Translations under genes and position numbers: made by a program
In this document: positions 9,477 to 18,002 of the stretch, one piece after another
How the letters are laid out: each line of letters starts with the position of its first letter
How positions within the stretch are numbered: the stretch's first letter is position 1
Origin: Gelidibacter japonicus
Lineage (GTDB): Bacteria > Bacteroidota > Bacteroidia > Flavobacteriales > Flavobacteriaceae
Direction of reading: 5' to 3'
Assembly: GCF_010725055.1 (NCBI RefSeq)
Contig: NZ_BJKB01000026.1
Location: 3,655 to 43,501, forward strand
DNA length: 39,847 nucleotides
The notes under the pieces: generated by a model
Databases searched by the model: none
Told to the model about the DNA's origin: nothing
The model's input: the letters and a program-made list of their open reading frames with translations, nothing else

Positions 9477-9689
9477 TTAATCCACAGGTTCAGCTTTAAA
9501 GCCTACTTTTTGCAATGTTGTCTTTATATCTTCTTCTGAAGCACCATCACTTTCTATGGTTAAAATTTTATCAGGATTGGCGGTATCCACTTTCCAACTT
9601 TCAACACCTTCTTGCTTATTTAAAAAAGGAGTTACTTTTGAAACACAACCACCACAATTGATATTCGTTTTAAATTTTAAAGTTTTCAT
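9477..9689 (-). CDS. copZ: CopZ-like heavy-metal-associated (HMA) chaperone
   Basis: A 70-residue single HMA domain with the ferredoxin-like betaalphabetabetaalphabeta pattern. The metal loop is INCGGC (C12, C15), a CxxC variant lacking the usual Met before the first Cys. It binds Cu(I) in the cytoplasm and passes it to CopA. It lies 23 bp after the CopA ATPase gene and is the last metal gene of the run. The length is typical for CopZ/Atx1-like chaperones. The C-terminal KVGFKAEPVD fits the fourth-strand end. Copper is the likely metal from the neighbour; the domain alone does not exclude others. Confidence 0.88.
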   Translation of the reverse strand: MKTLKFKTNINCGGCVSKVTPFLNKQEGVESWKVDTANPDKILTIESDGASEEDIKTTLQKVGFKAEPVD

Positions 9690-9712
9690 CGTATTTGAAT
9701 TTATAATTAATA

Positions 9713-11971
9713 TTAAAGGTTTACTCGTTTAAGTCTTAAACTATTTGCAACTACAGAGACACTACTGAATGCCATTGCTGCTCCTGCAATCATTGGGTCT
9801 AATAAGAACCCATTTACTGGATACAGAACTCCTGCCGCAATTGGGATTCCAATAATATTATAGATGAACGCCCAAAATAGATTCTGACGTATGCCCAATA
9901 CGGTTCTTTTTGATAGTTCCAACGCTTTAGGAATGGATTGCAAATCTGATGTTATCAAGGTCATTTTCGCGACGTCCATTGCTATGTCTGAACCTTTACC
10001 CATTGCGATACTCACATTGGCTTGTGCCAAAGCGTGGGAGTCATTGATACCATCGCCAACCATAGCAACTATTTTTCCTTCCCCTTGTAATTTCTCAACA
10101 AAAGCGGCTTTTTCAGAAGGCATTACTTCTCCTTGATAATTTGTTATCCCTAATTGTTTTGCGACAGCAGCTGCGGTTTTATTATTATCTCCCGTAAGCA
10201 TATAGACCTCAATGCCTCTTTCTTGAAGCGTTGCTATGGCCTTTTTTGAAGTTTCCTTAATCTTGTCTGCAATAGCGAGTATCGCCAACACCTCTTTTTC
10301 ATTGCCAAGGAAAATGACTGTTTTCGATTGCTCTTCAAGACTTTCTGCTGTTTGCATCAAGGAAGTATCGATTTGAATATTTTTCTCAAGCATTAGTTTA
10401 TGATTTCCAACATAGTATTGTGAACCATTTTCTGTTTGAGCTTTTACACCTTTGCCTGTAATGCTTTCAAAAGAAGTCATTTCAGCTTTTCCAATATTCT
10501 CATCCTTTAAGTGATTGACTACCGCTTCTGCCAAAGGGTGTTCTGATTGTGCTTCTATTGCCAAAAGAATTTGCTTGTATTGATTTTGATCTTCAAGTTT
10601 ATCCCTCCAAAATATATCAGTTACTAAAGGTTTTCCTTCCGTAATTGTGCCAGTTTTATCAAGAATGACAGCATTCACTTTATAACCGAGTTCTAAACTT
10701 TCGGCATCTTTTATAAGAATATTATTTTCAGCACCTTTTCCGATACCCACCATTATGGCGGTAGGGGTCGCCAACCCCAATGCACAAGGACAAGCTATTA
10801 CCAATACAGCTACAGAAGTCAATAAAGCTTGAGAAAATCCGTTTTCGCCACCAACTGACATCCAAACAATAAATGTAATAATAGATATACCTAAAACGAC
10901 AGGAACAAATATTCCAGCAATTTTATCTACCAGTTTCTGAACAGGCGCTTTGCTTCCTTGTGCGTCCTGAACCATTTTAATGATTTGGGACAGCAAGGTT
11001 TCTCCACCTACTTTTTCGGCAGTAAACTGGAAACTACCTTTTTGGTTTACCGTTCCTGCGAAAACTTTTTCATCCTTTGTTTTTTCTACAGGAACAGGCT
11101 CTCCCGTAATCATACTTTCATCAACATAAGAGCTTCCTTTGGAAACTTCTCCATCCACAGGAATCTTCTCTCCTGGACGTACCAATATCGTCTGACCTAC
11201 TTGAACAGCCGAAATAGAAATTTCCTTTTCTTCCCCGTTTTCAATAATCTTTAGCGTTTTGGGTTGTAAACCCATCAGCTTTTTAATGGCTGAAGAGGTA
11301 TTGGATTTTGCCTTTTCTTCCAAGAGTTTCCCCAAGGAAATAAAGGTTATAATGACAGTAGCCGCCTCATAATAGACGTGAGGCTCGATACCACGACTCA
11401 ACCAAAATTCAGGAAAAAAGGTGTTGAAAACACTAAACAAAAATGCAATTCCGGTACTCAAGGCCACCAAGGTATCCATATTCGCCTTACCGTGTTTGGC
11501 TTGCTTGAAAGCATTGATAAAAAAGCTACGACCAAACCAAAATAGAATAGGGAAAGCCAATAGTAAAGAAATCCACTTACCTGGTTCCCATTGCATAAAA
11601 AACATTCCTAATACAAAAATTGGAAGCGTAAGAATGGCTGACCAAATAGTGCGATTTTTTATGTCTTGATAGTGCTTTTGCTGTAGTTCTTGTTGTACTT
11701 CCGAAGGATTCTCCGCATCAATGATAATATCATAGCCCACTTCGCGAAGTGCATTTTGAAGTTGATTAGGACTCAACTCTTTGTCGTACTCTACAAGAAC
11801 AGAGCTATTGGCAAAATTTACGCTTGCATCAAAAACGCCTTTCGTATGTTTTAATACAGATTCAACGCTTGCTGCACACGATGCGCAGGTCATTCCTGTA
11901 ACCGGGAATGATTCTTTTATTCCTTGTTTATGGCTCTTTTCTTTGGTTTCAAATATGTTAATTGTCTCCAT
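9713..11971 (-). CDS. copA: CopA, P1B-1 copper(I)-exporting ATPase
   Basis: Exports Cu(I) (or Ag(I)) from the cytoplasm using ATP. Domains in order: an N-terminal HMA domain with GMTCASC (C29, C32), membrane helices 1-4, an actuator with TGEPVPVEK, the ion-binding C394-P-C396 in [11 protein letters not shown], the phosphorylation site D438-KTGT, the nucleotide-binding SEHPLAEA, the hinge [13 protein letters not shown], then two helices with YN and MAFSSVSVV. The CPC + YN + MxxSS set is the P1B-1 signature. 752 residues is normal for a single-HMA CopA. Probably co-transcribed with copZ. An 11-bp direct repeat lies upstream (12033-12064). Confidence 0.96.
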   Translation of the reverse strand: METINIFETKEKSHKQGIKESFPVTGMTCASCAASVESVLKHTKGVFDASVNFANSSVLVEYDKELSPNQLQNALREVGYDIIIDAENPSEVQQELQQKHYQDIKNRTIWSAILTLPIFVLGMFFMQWEPGKWISLLLAFPILFWFGRSFFINAFKQAKHGKANMDTLVALSTGIAFLFSVFNTFFPEFWLSRGIEPHVYYEAATVIITFISLGKLLEEKAKSNTSSAIKKLMGLQPKTLKIIENGEEKEISISAVQVGQTILVRPGEKIPVDGEVSKGSSYVDESMITGEPVPVEKTKDEKVFAGTVNQKGSFQFTAEKVGGETLLSQIIKMVQDAQGSKAPVQKLVDKIAGIFVPVVLGISIITFIVWMSVGGENGFSQALLTSVAVLVIACPCALGLATPTAIMVGIGKGAENNILIKDAESLELGYKVNAVILDKTGTITEGKPLVTDIFWRDKLEDQNQYKQILLAIEAQSEHPLAEAVVNHLKDENIGKAEMTSFESITGKGVKAQTENGSQYYVGNHKLMLEKNIQIDTSLMQTAESLEEQSKTVIFLGNEKEVLAILAIADKIKETSKKAIATLQERGIEVYMLTGDNNKTAAAVAKQLGITNYQGEVMPSEKAAFVEKLQGEGKIVAMVGDGINDSHALAQANVSIAMGKGSDIAMDVAKMTLITSDLQSIPKALELSKRTVLGIRQNLFWAFIYNIIGIPIAAGVLYPVNGFLLDPMIAGAAMAFSSVSVVANSLRLKRVNL

Positions 11972-12032
11972 AGTCCTATTCTAATTTGTACTCTGCAAAT
12001 TTCAGGATTAAAAGACTTTAATGTATTATGTT

Positions 12033-12064
12033 ATTTGCTGAATGATTTGTAGAATTTGCTGAAT
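12033..12064. promoter_or_regulatory. 11-bp direct repeat with 21-bp spacing upstream of copA
   Basis: ATTTGCTGAAT occurs at 12033-12043 and again at 12054-12064, two helical turns apart, about 62-93 bp before the copA start. Tandem half-sites two turns apart are the usual layout for AraC-family activators, and an HMA-AraC regulator is encoded at 28292-28858. The repeat is seen; the binding is inference. Confidence 0.4.
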
Positions 12065-12093
12065 TCGGTTCATCTATTGCAAAAGCGTTGTAT

Positions 12094-12276
12094 CTAAACA
12101 GATATAAAATACTTTAGGAACTGTAAGAACAGTACAAAGCAGATTAACAGGATAACAACGATTAGAATACCAATCCAAATTATTTTATCTTTTTTGGTAA
12201 TGCTATTTTTTACAGACGGTACTTTAGTGTTTTTTTTATTTCGTCTATCTCGTCTATTTCGTCTATTTTCTAACAT
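12094..12276 (-). CDS. Tiny basic single-helix membrane protein with ITKKDK motif (copy A)
   Basis: A 60-residue protein with three parts: a very basic N-terminus (MLENRRNRRDRRNKKNTK), the motif ITKKDK just before the membrane, and one helix of about 25 residues (IIWIGILIVVILLICFVLFL). By the positive-inside rule the N-terminus should be cytoplasmic. It shares the basic head, ITKKDK and single helix with copies at 12389-12533 and 28871-29047. The basic head is partly encoded by three 9-bp units (ATYTCGTCT on the + strand, 12238-12264). It lies between the cadmium-type and copper-type ATPase genes. I do not recognise a named family. By analogy with small membrane proteins that bind P-type ATPases (such as KdpF or MgtS) it may act on CopA or CadA; this is inference. 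Confidence 0.72.
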   Translation of the reverse strand: MLENRRNRRDRRNKKNTKVPSVKNSITKKDKIIWIGILIVVILLICFVLFLQFLKYFISV

Positions 12277-12291
12277 AGAATATCATTTTTG

Positions 12292-12375
12292 CTATGAACC
12301 AACCAACCAATCAACCACTTCCACTTCATCTGCTGTAACCCCAAAAATTATATTCTCGCAGTTAATCAATGCTTA
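12292..12375 (-). pseudogene. Remnant containing a near-copy of the cadA 3' end
   Basis: The + strand bases 12319-12340 match 12547-12568 at 20 of 22 positions (both contain TTCCACTTCATCT). The latter encodes the last residues of the P1B-2 ATPase (LQKMKWK); the former in the same frame gives LQQMKWK followed by unrelated residues. So a fragment of an ATPase 3' end seems to sit just before copy A of the tiny membrane protein, as the intact ATPase sits before copy B. A GGTTGATTGGTTGG low-complexity run follows. Probably a footprint of module duplication and decay. Confidence 0.4.
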
Positions 12376-12388
12376 TGAATATTCCCTT

Positions 12389-12533
12389 TTAACACAAAAA
12401 GTATAATAGGATTGCGGCTATTACCACAAAAACTATTGCAAGAACCCCAAAGAACTTATCTTTTTTTTGTGATTTTGTTATTCGATGATTTACTAACCTT
12501 TTTATTTCTTTTATTTCTCTGTTTTTGATACAT
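12389..12533 (-). pseudogene. Tiny basic membrane protein with ITKKDK motif (copy B), frameshifted in an A8 run
   Basis: Begins ATG at 12533, 9 bp after the P1B-2 ATPase stop. In frame it reads MYQKQRNKRNKKVSKSSNNK then ITKKR-stop (25 aa). The mRNA has eight A at the ITKK codons (T-run 12461-12468 on +). Reading it as seven A gives ITKKDKFFGVLAIVFVVIAA and a full 47-residue protein ending LLYFLC, matching copies A and C in basic head, ITKKDK and helix. The span is 145 nt, one more than a whole number of codons. Options are a true pseudogene, a sequencing length error, or transcriptional/ribosomal slippage on the A8 run that restores the long form. Confidence 0.7.
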
Positions 12534-12542
12534 TGTTTTTGA

Positions 12543-14510
12543 TTATTTCCACTTCATCTTCTGCAACCTAACAGCATTTAAGATAGCCAACAAAGCCACT
12601 CCCACATCTGCAAATACAGCTTCCCACATTGTTGCCAGACCGCCTGCTCCCAAAATAAGTACCACAGCTTTTACTCCAAAAGCAAGCGCAATATTTTGAT
12701 ATACACTACGTCTGGTTGAACGTCCTATTTTAATTGCCTTGGCAATTTTGCTTGGTTGGTCTGTTTGGATGATAACGTCTGCGGTCTCAATGGCGACATC
12801 GCTACCTAAACCACCCATTGCAATACCTACATCACTTACTGCCAAAACTGGCGCATCGTTGATGCCATCGCCAATGAACGCCACTTTGTTATCGTTTTCG
12901 GACATTAGTTTTTCGACTTCCTTCAATTTATCTTCTGGAAGCAATCCGCCTTTTGCGGTATCGATGCCCATTTCTTTTGCGACTTGTTGCGTAATGGAAT
13001 CCTTATCGCCTGAAAGCATTATGATTTTGGAAATTCCTGATTCCCTAATTTGCTCAATGGCTTCGTGTGCATCATCCTTTAGCTCGTCTGCAATGATTAC
13101 ATAGCCTGCAAATTTGCCTTCAATGGAAACCATCACGATAGATTCTACAATGTTGTCGGTTTCAGATGGAACTTCGATATTGTTTGAAATCATCAATGGT
13201 TTATTCCCAACCAATACGGTTTTGCCGTTTACTGTTCCCTTTAAGCCTTTTCCTGCTATTTCACTTACTTCGGAAGCTTGAAAATCTTTGCCATCAGCTT
13301 TATATTCCATAATGGCCTTGGCAATGGGATGGGTGGATTGTTCTTCCATCGCTATTAGGTATTTCATCATTTCGGCTTCGCTCAATGACCCATCCCTTAA
13401 AACAATATTTTTTATCTTGAAAACACCTTTGGTCACCGTTCCCGTTTTATCCATAACTACGGTATTTACCTTCGTCATTTCATCCAAATAAGATGCGCCT
13501 TTGAACAGAATACCATTTTTTGAAGCTGCTCCCAATCCACCAAAATAGCCCAACGGAATAGAGATAACCAAAGCACAAGGACAGGAAATAACCAAGAAAA
13601 TCAAGGCTCTATATAACCAATCGCTAAAGACATAATCGTCCACAAAAAAGTAGGGTAGAAATGTCAGGGCAATTGCCAAGAATACCACGATAGGCGTATA
13701 GATTTTTGCAAACTTTCTAATGAACAATTCGGTCTTTGATTTCCGTGCGGTGGCGTTTTGCACCATATCCAAAATTCTTGCAATAGAACTATCCTTAAAT
13801 TCTTTGGTAGTTTCTATTTCAATTACACCGTCCAAGTTTATGCTTCCAGCAAATACTTTTTCTCCTTTTGCAATGGTGTCAGGTTTGCTTTCGCCCGTTA
13901 ATGCTGCGGTATTGAACGAGCCTTTTTCGGACAATAAAATACCATCCAAAGGAATTTTTTCGCCCACACGGACTTGCACCTTTTCGCCAATAGCAACGGT
14001 TTCGGGATTTACAGAAACATAATTGTTGTTTCTATAGACGAGGGCTTCATTAGGTCGTACATCCAGTAATGCCTTGATGCTTCCCTTGGCTTTTTTAACG
14101 GCGGCACTTTGAAACAATTCGCCTACTGCATAAAACAACATTACTGCCACACCTTCGGGATATTCGCCAATGGCGAATGCACCTATGGTTGCGATGGACA
14201 TCAATAAAAACTCGGTAAAGAAATCGCCATTTTTGATGCTTTTCCAACCTTCAACAATAACGGGAAACCCAACGGGAATATAGGCTACAACGTACCAAAT
14301 TATTCGGACCCAACCCGTGAAAAATGGGAAGGCATCGAAAAAATCGACGGCAATACCCGCAATCAGCATTACAAAGCTGAAAATTGCTGGTACATAAACT
14401 TTAAATTTCACTATGCTTTCTGCGCTGCTTTGGTTGTGGGCATCATTGCGCTTGTGAGTATCTGAAGAAGTTTTATTCAAATCTCTTAAATTGACTTTCT
14501 TTTTTTTCAT
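12543..14510 (-). CDS. P1B-2 ATPase, Zn(II)/Cd(II)/Pb(II) exporter (ZntA/CadA type)
   Basis: Exports divalent soft metals from the cytoplasm. There is no N-terminal HMA domain; the protein starts with a Lys-rich tail, some His and Asn, and goes to the membrane at about residue 38. Motifs: actuator TGESKPD, ion site C310-P-C312 (SCPCALVISIPLGYFGGLG), D354-KTGTVT, STHPIAKAI, GDGINDAPVLAVSDVGIAMGG. The last helices show the Lys of FGVKAVVL and the Asp of FADVGVALLAILNA, the K...DxG pair diagnostic of P1B-2. 655 residues fits an HMA-less member. 32 bp after the YceI-like gene; the first of the tiny membrane protein genes follows 9 bp later. Confidence 0.95.
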   Translation of the reverse strand: MKKKKVNLRDLNKTSSDTHKRNDAHNQSSAESIVKFKVYVPAIFSFVMLIAGIAVDFFDAFPFFTGWVRIIWYVVAYIPVGFPVIVEGWKSIKNGDFFTEFLLMSIATIGAFAIGEYPEGVAVMLFYAVGELFQSAAVKKAKGSIKALLDVRPNEALVYRNNNYVSVNPETVAIGEKVQVRVGEKIPLDGILLSEKGSFNTAALTGESKPDTIAKGEKVFAGSINLDGVIEIETTKEFKDSSIARILDMVQNATARKSKTELFIRKFAKIYTPIVVFLAIALTFLPYFFVDDYVFSDWLYRALIFLVISCPCALVISIPLGYFGGLGAASKNGILFKGASYLDEMTKVNTVVMDKTGTVTKGVFKIKNIVLRDGSLSEAEMMKYLIAMEEQSTHPIAKAIMEYKADGKDFQASEVSEIAGKGLKGTVNGKTVLVGNKPLMISNNIEVPSETDNIVESIVMVSIEGKFAGYVIIADELKDDAHEAIEQIRESGISKIIMLSGDKDSITQQVAKEMGIDTAKGGLLPEDKLKEVEKLMSENDNKVAFIGDGINDAPVLAVSDVGIAMGGLGSDVAIETADVIIQTDQPSKIAKAIKIGRSTRRSVYQNIALAFGVKAVVLILGAGGLATMWEAVFADVGVALLAILNAVRLQKMKWK

Positions 14511-14542
14511 TAGTTTGATAATAATTTTATTTTAATTCACAG

Positions 14543-15085
14543 TTATTCCAATCTCAACACCAATTGCGCAAACTGCACTTCTATGGTATCATCGATACCC
14601 TCTATTAAGAAATCCAAACCAGTATTTGAAACCAATAATTGTCCGGTTGCACTTATCAAGCAGGACATACTTACTCCTTGTTCTATATGGGTAATGGTTG
14701 CTTTAAATTGTGATTTAAAGGATTTTCCTTGATAAGTAACATCTATCAGCCAATTAAAGTTGATAGGGTCGTGCCGTTTTGATAAAAAATCCTGTGATGG
14801 AATAGTGCCCGTGAACCGAAGCATCAAAGGGGCTTCCTGCTGTTGTAAAATGGTATTGATTTCAGGAATATCTGTTGATAAAGTCTTAAGGTCGAATACA
14901 CCATTAACCACTTTGGAATCATAATCAAGATATAAGGCCAATTTATGGCTTTCTGCCTTGACGGGTTTAGAGTTAACCAAAGTCATCATCATAATATGAC
15001 CTTCTTCAGTTGTATAAATTTTTTGGGCGTTTACTTTATAATAACTAACCAACAAGATTATTAAAATACAATGTTTAACATTCAT
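14543..15085 (-). CDS. Secreted YceI-like domain protein
   Basis: About 180 residues after choosing the start at 15085 (MNVKHCILIILLVSYYKVNAQ, a good signal peptide; an upstream start at 15154 would bury it). The mature part resembles the YceI beta-barrel plan: KIYTTEEGHI...ESHKLALYLDYDSKVVNGVFDLKTL, ...PLMLRFTGTI..., ...GLDFLIEGIDDTIEVQF. The match is weaker than for the gene at 7722-8309, so I give it only as YceI-like. Encoded directly before the zinc/cadmium ATPase gene with 32 bp between, probably in the same transcript. May bind a metal or lipid in the periplasm; not determined. Confidence 0.6.
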   Translation of the reverse strand: MNVKHCILIILLVSYYKVNAQKIYTTEEGHIMMMTLVNSKPVKAESHKLALYLDYDSKVVNGVFDLKTLSTDIPEINTILQQQEAPLMLRFTGTIPSQDFLSKRHDPINFNWLIDVTYQGKSFKSQFKATITHIEQGVSMSCLISATGQLLVSNTGLDFLIEGIDDTIEVQFAQLVLRLE

Positions 15086-15191
15086 AATATCCATCTTTAA
15101 TTGTATAATTAAAAAATAGCAGCTTCTACTTTTGCTTTTAATGCTATTAATCATTTTGCTTTAAGAAGCATCATAAAAGCTGCCTACTATT

Positions 15192-15211
15192 AATTAAGTT
15201 TTCACTTAATT
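15192..15211. promoter_or_regulatory. Perfect 8-bp inverted repeat with 4-nt loop
   Basis: AATTAAGT-TTTC-ACTTAATT in the 170-bp gap between the 88-aa membrane protein and the YceI-like gene. No T-run follows on either strand, so an operator or mRNA processing hairpin is as likely as a terminator. Confidence 0.35.
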
Positions 15212-15255
15212 TATTTTAAATAAAAAATTTCACTCTTTCACATAACCACTTACCG

Positions 15256-15522
15256 CTATTTATTATCTATATCCTTTTCTCTTTTACCGAAATAATACAT
15301 CAGAGCAACACTTGCACCTAATAGTCCAAACAGAATATTCTCGAAAATTTGATTCCCATTGATATTCACAATTTCAATGAAATTATTTATTAAATATTGC
15401 CACCAATTAATTTCATAATTCTGACTGCTAATCGTGAAAATTGTTATCCCCAAAGGTTGAAGGATAAAAACACCTATGGCAAACCCAATTAGTATGGTAA
15501 TAAGAATATTCTTTTTATTCAT
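15256..15522 (-). CDS. Small two-helix membrane protein, 88 aa, unknown function
   Basis: Two hydrophobic segments are visible: about residues 6-32 (ILITILIGFAIGVFILQPLG) and 62-80 (FENILFGLLGASVALMYYFG), joined by a loop with NYEINWWQYLINN. The C-terminus is charged (KREKDIDNK) and probably cytoplasmic. I do not recognise a family. It lies 24 bp downstream of the SpoIIAA-like gene in the same orientation, so it is probably expressed with the metal cluster. No metal-binding motif (no Cys, no His) is present. Confidence 0.65.
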   Translation of the reverse strand: MNKKNILITILIGFAIGVFILQPLGITIFTISSQNYEINWWQYLINNFIEIVNINGNQIFENILFGLLGASVALMYYFGKREKDIDNK

Positions 15523-15546
15523 CGTCTGTCTTTTACGGAAGTAAGC

Positions 15547-15906
15547 TTACTGGCTCTCAATCCAACTTTTGGCATCTTCCTTTTGGTCTATATTGAAATA
15601 CTTAATTTCGGCGTTGGTAAAAGGCTTCATAAATTGGGTTATCCATTCTTGCCATTTTTTATCTCCTACCATTGCTATTTTTTCATAGTCTCTGGCGTGG
15701 GCCGTATCCATTTTGAGGTCTTCCCATAAACTAGGCAAGTCCCAACCCGTAAAATTGTCCATCTCAAAATACCAACGAACCTTCATCCCCTTGTCCAGTA
15801 TAGCGTGGATAAGTGGATGGATTTTTTCGATGTCTTCTTTTCTCAATTTGCCCGAAGCTTTTGTTGCAACAATATTTTTTTCCTTTAACTCAATTATCTG
15901 TAACAT
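15547..15906 (-). CDS. SpoIIAA-like protein 1
   Basis: 119 residues of the SpoIIAA-like family (STAS-like fold). Visible hallmarks: an opening strand with ...NIVATKASGKLRKEDIEKIHPLI, the aromatic FEMDNFTGWDLPSLWEDLKMD, then KIAMVGDKKWQEWITQFMKPFTNAEIKYF and a C-terminal DAKSWIES. Family members are small soluble proteins of unclear function, often annotated as possible lipid or ligand binders. A second copy (20528-20890) in the same cluster has the same layout (MQNFEGW, VGSVKWQEQFTEALLPF, DAKEWIKK). 23 bp separate it from the 58-aa gene upstream. Its presence in metal operons is context only. Confidence 0.85.
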   Translation of the reverse strand: MLQIIELKEKNIVATKASGKLRKEDIEKIHPLIHAILDKGMKVRWYFEMDNFTGWDLPSLWEDLKMDTAHARDYEKIAMVGDKKWQEWITQFMKPFTNAEIKYFNIDQKEDAKSWIESQ

Positions 15907-15929
15907 TTTATATAGTTTTTAATTAATTA

Positions 15930-16106
15930 TTATCCTTCTAAATCGTAAAACCATTCTTCAGCCATTACAATTGCTTTTTTGATGGCCTTTTCTTTTGAAA
16001 AGTCTTCCTTTTCGATTAATTCTTTCGCAATTTCAATTGCCTTTTTTCTTACCGATGGATTAAGGGTGTCAAGCTCTGCTCTAAATTCTTCAAATGTCCA
16101 GTCCAT
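15930..16106 (-). CDS. Small helical protein, 58 aa, unknown function
   Basis: Start ATG at 16106, stop at 15930. The product begins MDWTFEEFRAELDTLNPSVR and continues as Lys/Glu/Ile-rich amphipathic helices, ending AEEWFYDLEG. No membrane segment, no Cys. It sits between the APC permease (10 bp) and SpoIIAA-like protein 1 (23 bp) in tight same-strand order, which supports it as a real gene. It resembles short Bacteroidota proteins of unknown function found beside transporters; I do not recognise a named family. Confidence 0.75.
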   Translation of the reverse strand: MDWTFEEFRAELDTLNPSVRKKAIEIAKELIEKEDFSKEKAIKKAIVMAEEWFYDLEG

Positions 16107-16116
16107 AAAAAATATA

Positions 16117-17433
16117 TTAGTGGTTAAACAATTCCTTTTCCTTTTCGGGGTCTATATCTTTTTTTTCTCTTTTATCCAAAAAATAATCCAGCAAGATACC
16201 TACTACAATCGCTCCCACAAACGCGGCATAAACTTTCCAATCAAATTGTATGACCAAAGAGAGGCTTATGATTATCGCCAAAATTGGCAGTATCGGAACT
16301 TTCCCAACAGATAAAGGAACTTTAAAGGGCCTGTCTTTATCTGGTGCTCTGAAACGCAATACGATAAGGGCAATGTTCACGGCGACAAAGACGAGCAACG
16401 CACCCAATGACGACATTCCCGCTACGATTTTAATATCGCCCAATAGCATAAAACCCGCAACTGCCGCCATAACCACAATGGTAGTAACCCACGGCACTTT
16501 ATGTGCATTGGTTTTGGTCATAAATTTCGGAAGTTCGCCCACGCTTGCCATTCCAAACAGCAGCCTGCTGATAGAGATAATACCGCTAAAGGCCGCATTG
16601 GCAGTAGCAAAAAGTGCTGCGACCGCCAATGTCACGGGCAACCAACTGTTGAGATTTGATGCCGCAAGTGAAAGTGGCGAATCTACTTTTGCCAGTTCTG
16701 ACGGGTCGGCAATGTTAAGTACCGTAAAAGCTATGAGCAGATAGATAACGGTTGTAAAAACCATTGTCAGTAGAAAGGCACGAGGAATGGTCTTGCCAGA
16801 GTTTTTTACTTCAGAACCCAATGCAGCCATATGCTCAAAACCTGTATAGACAAAAAACAAGGTTGCGGTAGCCGCCAAAGTACCGGAAAAGGATTCAACT
16901 TTAAAAAATTCAGCCTTTGGCGGGCCAGTTTCTGCAAGCCCGACCACAATAAGAATGAACAATCCCAAAAGTTGTATGCTAACCATTATAATATTGGCAG
17001 TAGATGATTTCTTGATTCCCGTAATGCTTATCAATGAAAGAATTATCAATACGCCATAACTTATCAATAGGGAAGGCACACTAAAAAAAGTGTTGAAATA
17101 ACCTGAAAAGGCCAGCAATACAGCGGCTATCGTGGCAGAACTGTGAAAGGCAATTGTCCAGCCAGTGAGAAAGGAAGGAATGTCAATTTTCGGAAACGCT
17201 TTGCGTACAAAAATGAATTCGGCACCTGCATTGGGATAGGTAGAGGATAACTCTGCATAAGACAATGCCGAAACGCTGGCAGCAATTGCAGCGAAAACAA
17301 AACTCAACCAAAGGTCGGTACCTGCTTGTCCAGCTGCTGCGCCTATGACAGTATATATTCCTGCACCCACGATAGTGCCTACTCCATAAAAGGTAAGGCG
17401 AATTGTTCCCAATGATTTTTTTAATTCTGCCAT
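16117..17433 (-). CDS. APC-superfamily amino acid/polyamine permease
   Basis: 438 residues with about 12 membrane helices. The first helix carries GVGTIVGAGIYTVIGAAAGQAG, the unwound substrate-binding motif of APC transporters, followed by ALSYAELSSTYPNAGAEF, a conserved APC stretch. The C-terminus is charged (DKREKKDIDPEKEKE). It probably imports or exchanges an amino acid or cationic amine; the substrate cannot be read. It is unusual as a member of a metal-efflux run: the upstream gene is a Fur-family regulator (81 bp gap holding an inverted repeat) and downstream are the 58-aa and SpoIIAA-like genes. It could supply a metal-chelating amino acid such as His or Cys, or move an amine; inference only. 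Confidence 0.88.
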   Translation of the reverse strand: MAELKKSLGTIRLTFYGVGTIVGAGIYTVIGAAAGQAGTDLWLSFVFAAIAASVSALSYAELSSTYPNAGAEFIFVRKAFPKIDIPSFLTGWTIAFHSSATIAAVLLAFSGYFNTFFSVPSLLISYGVLIILSLISITGIKKSSTANIIMVSIQLLGLFILIVVGLAETGPPKAEFFKVESFSGTLAATATLFFVYTGFEHMAALGSEVKNSGKTIPRAFLLTMVFTTVIYLLIAFTVLNIADPSELAKVDSPLSLAASNLNSWLPVTLAVAALFATANAAFSGIISISRLLFGMASVGELPKFMTKTNAHKVPWVTTIVVMAAVAGFMLLGDIKIVAGMSSLGALLVFVAVNIALIVLRFRAPDKDRPFKVPLSVGKVPILPILAIIISLSLVIQFDWKVYAAFVGAIVVGILLDYFLDKREKKDIDPEKEKELFNH

Positions 17434-17456
17434 AATATTTTTTAAGTTAGAGAAGG

Positions 17457-17514
17457 TGGAAGAAACCTGAACCTGACCATTGGACCCAAGGGTTCAGAAT
17501 TCTGAAACTTCCAT
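17457..17514 (-). promoter_or_regulatory. Inverted-repeat structure between the Fur-family gene and the permease gene
   Basis: CTGAACC (17467-17473) pairs with GGTTCAG (17491-17497), and the outer TGGAAG pairs with CTTCCA close to the Fur-family stop. No T-run follows on the - strand. It may shape transcript stability or attenuation between the regulator and the permease. Confidence 0.35.
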
Positions 17515-17952
17515 CTAATATTTTTGCCTGCATTTTTCACATATTCCCTTTAATATCAGGTTCACATTTCTCACTTCATAATCGTCTGGCAAGCTTTCTT
17601 TCGATATCTTATTCGGTAAACAGATTGTTCTTCTGCAATCGGTACAATGAAAATGCAGATGTAAATCTATACCGTATTTATCTTTGGCGTTTTCATCAGA
17701 AATAGCATATTTTGCCACTCCGACCCCATCATTAATCTGATGAATCAGCCCTTTATCCTCGAAAATCTTGAGATTTCGATAAAATGTCGTTCTGTTTGCT
17801 GTTTTATTGGTTTCGCTCTTTTGAACAAAAGCCTTTTTCAAATCGGAAAAGGACACGGCACTTTGCTTCCTTTTCAGGAACTTGTATATCTTCAACCTCA
17901 TTTGAGTAGGTCGAATACCGTGATTTAATAGTATCTTTTCCGTTTTAGTCAT
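17515..17952 (-). CDS. Fur-family metalloregulator 1 (Zur-like)
   Basis: 145-residue DNA-binding repressor. The N-terminal winged helix contains GIRPTQMRLKIYKFLKRKQ and the recognition region NRTTFYRNLKIFEDKGLIHQI. The C-terminal dimer and metal domain has HLHFHCTDCRRTICLP and KGICEKCRQ, two CxxC pairs for the structural zinc and the HxHxxC sensory region. A Fur-family paralogue is encoded at 20935-21357 with the same plan. It lies 50 bp downstream of the P1B-4 ATPase gene. The zinc sub-type (Zur) is favoured by the CxxC pairs and the zinc-type neighbours, but Fe, Mn or Co sensing is not excluded. Confidence 0.88.
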   Translation of the reverse strand: MTKTEKILLNHGIRPTQMRLKIYKFLKRKQSAVSFSDLKKAFVQKSETNKTANRTTFYRNLKIFEDKGLIHQINDGVGVAKYAISDENAKDKYGIDLHLHFHCTDCRRTICLPNKISKESLPDDYEVRNVNLILKGICEKCRQKY

Positions 17953-18002
17953 TGCAATATTAATTCAAAAGCAAACCCTTTTTTCAAAACATATATTTGA
18001 TG

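Noticed and set aside
12194-12406. 70-codon + strand frame across the tiny membrane genes
   Set aside because: It is the complement of copy A and the spacer; low-complexity Phe/Leu/Arg sequence from a repeat.
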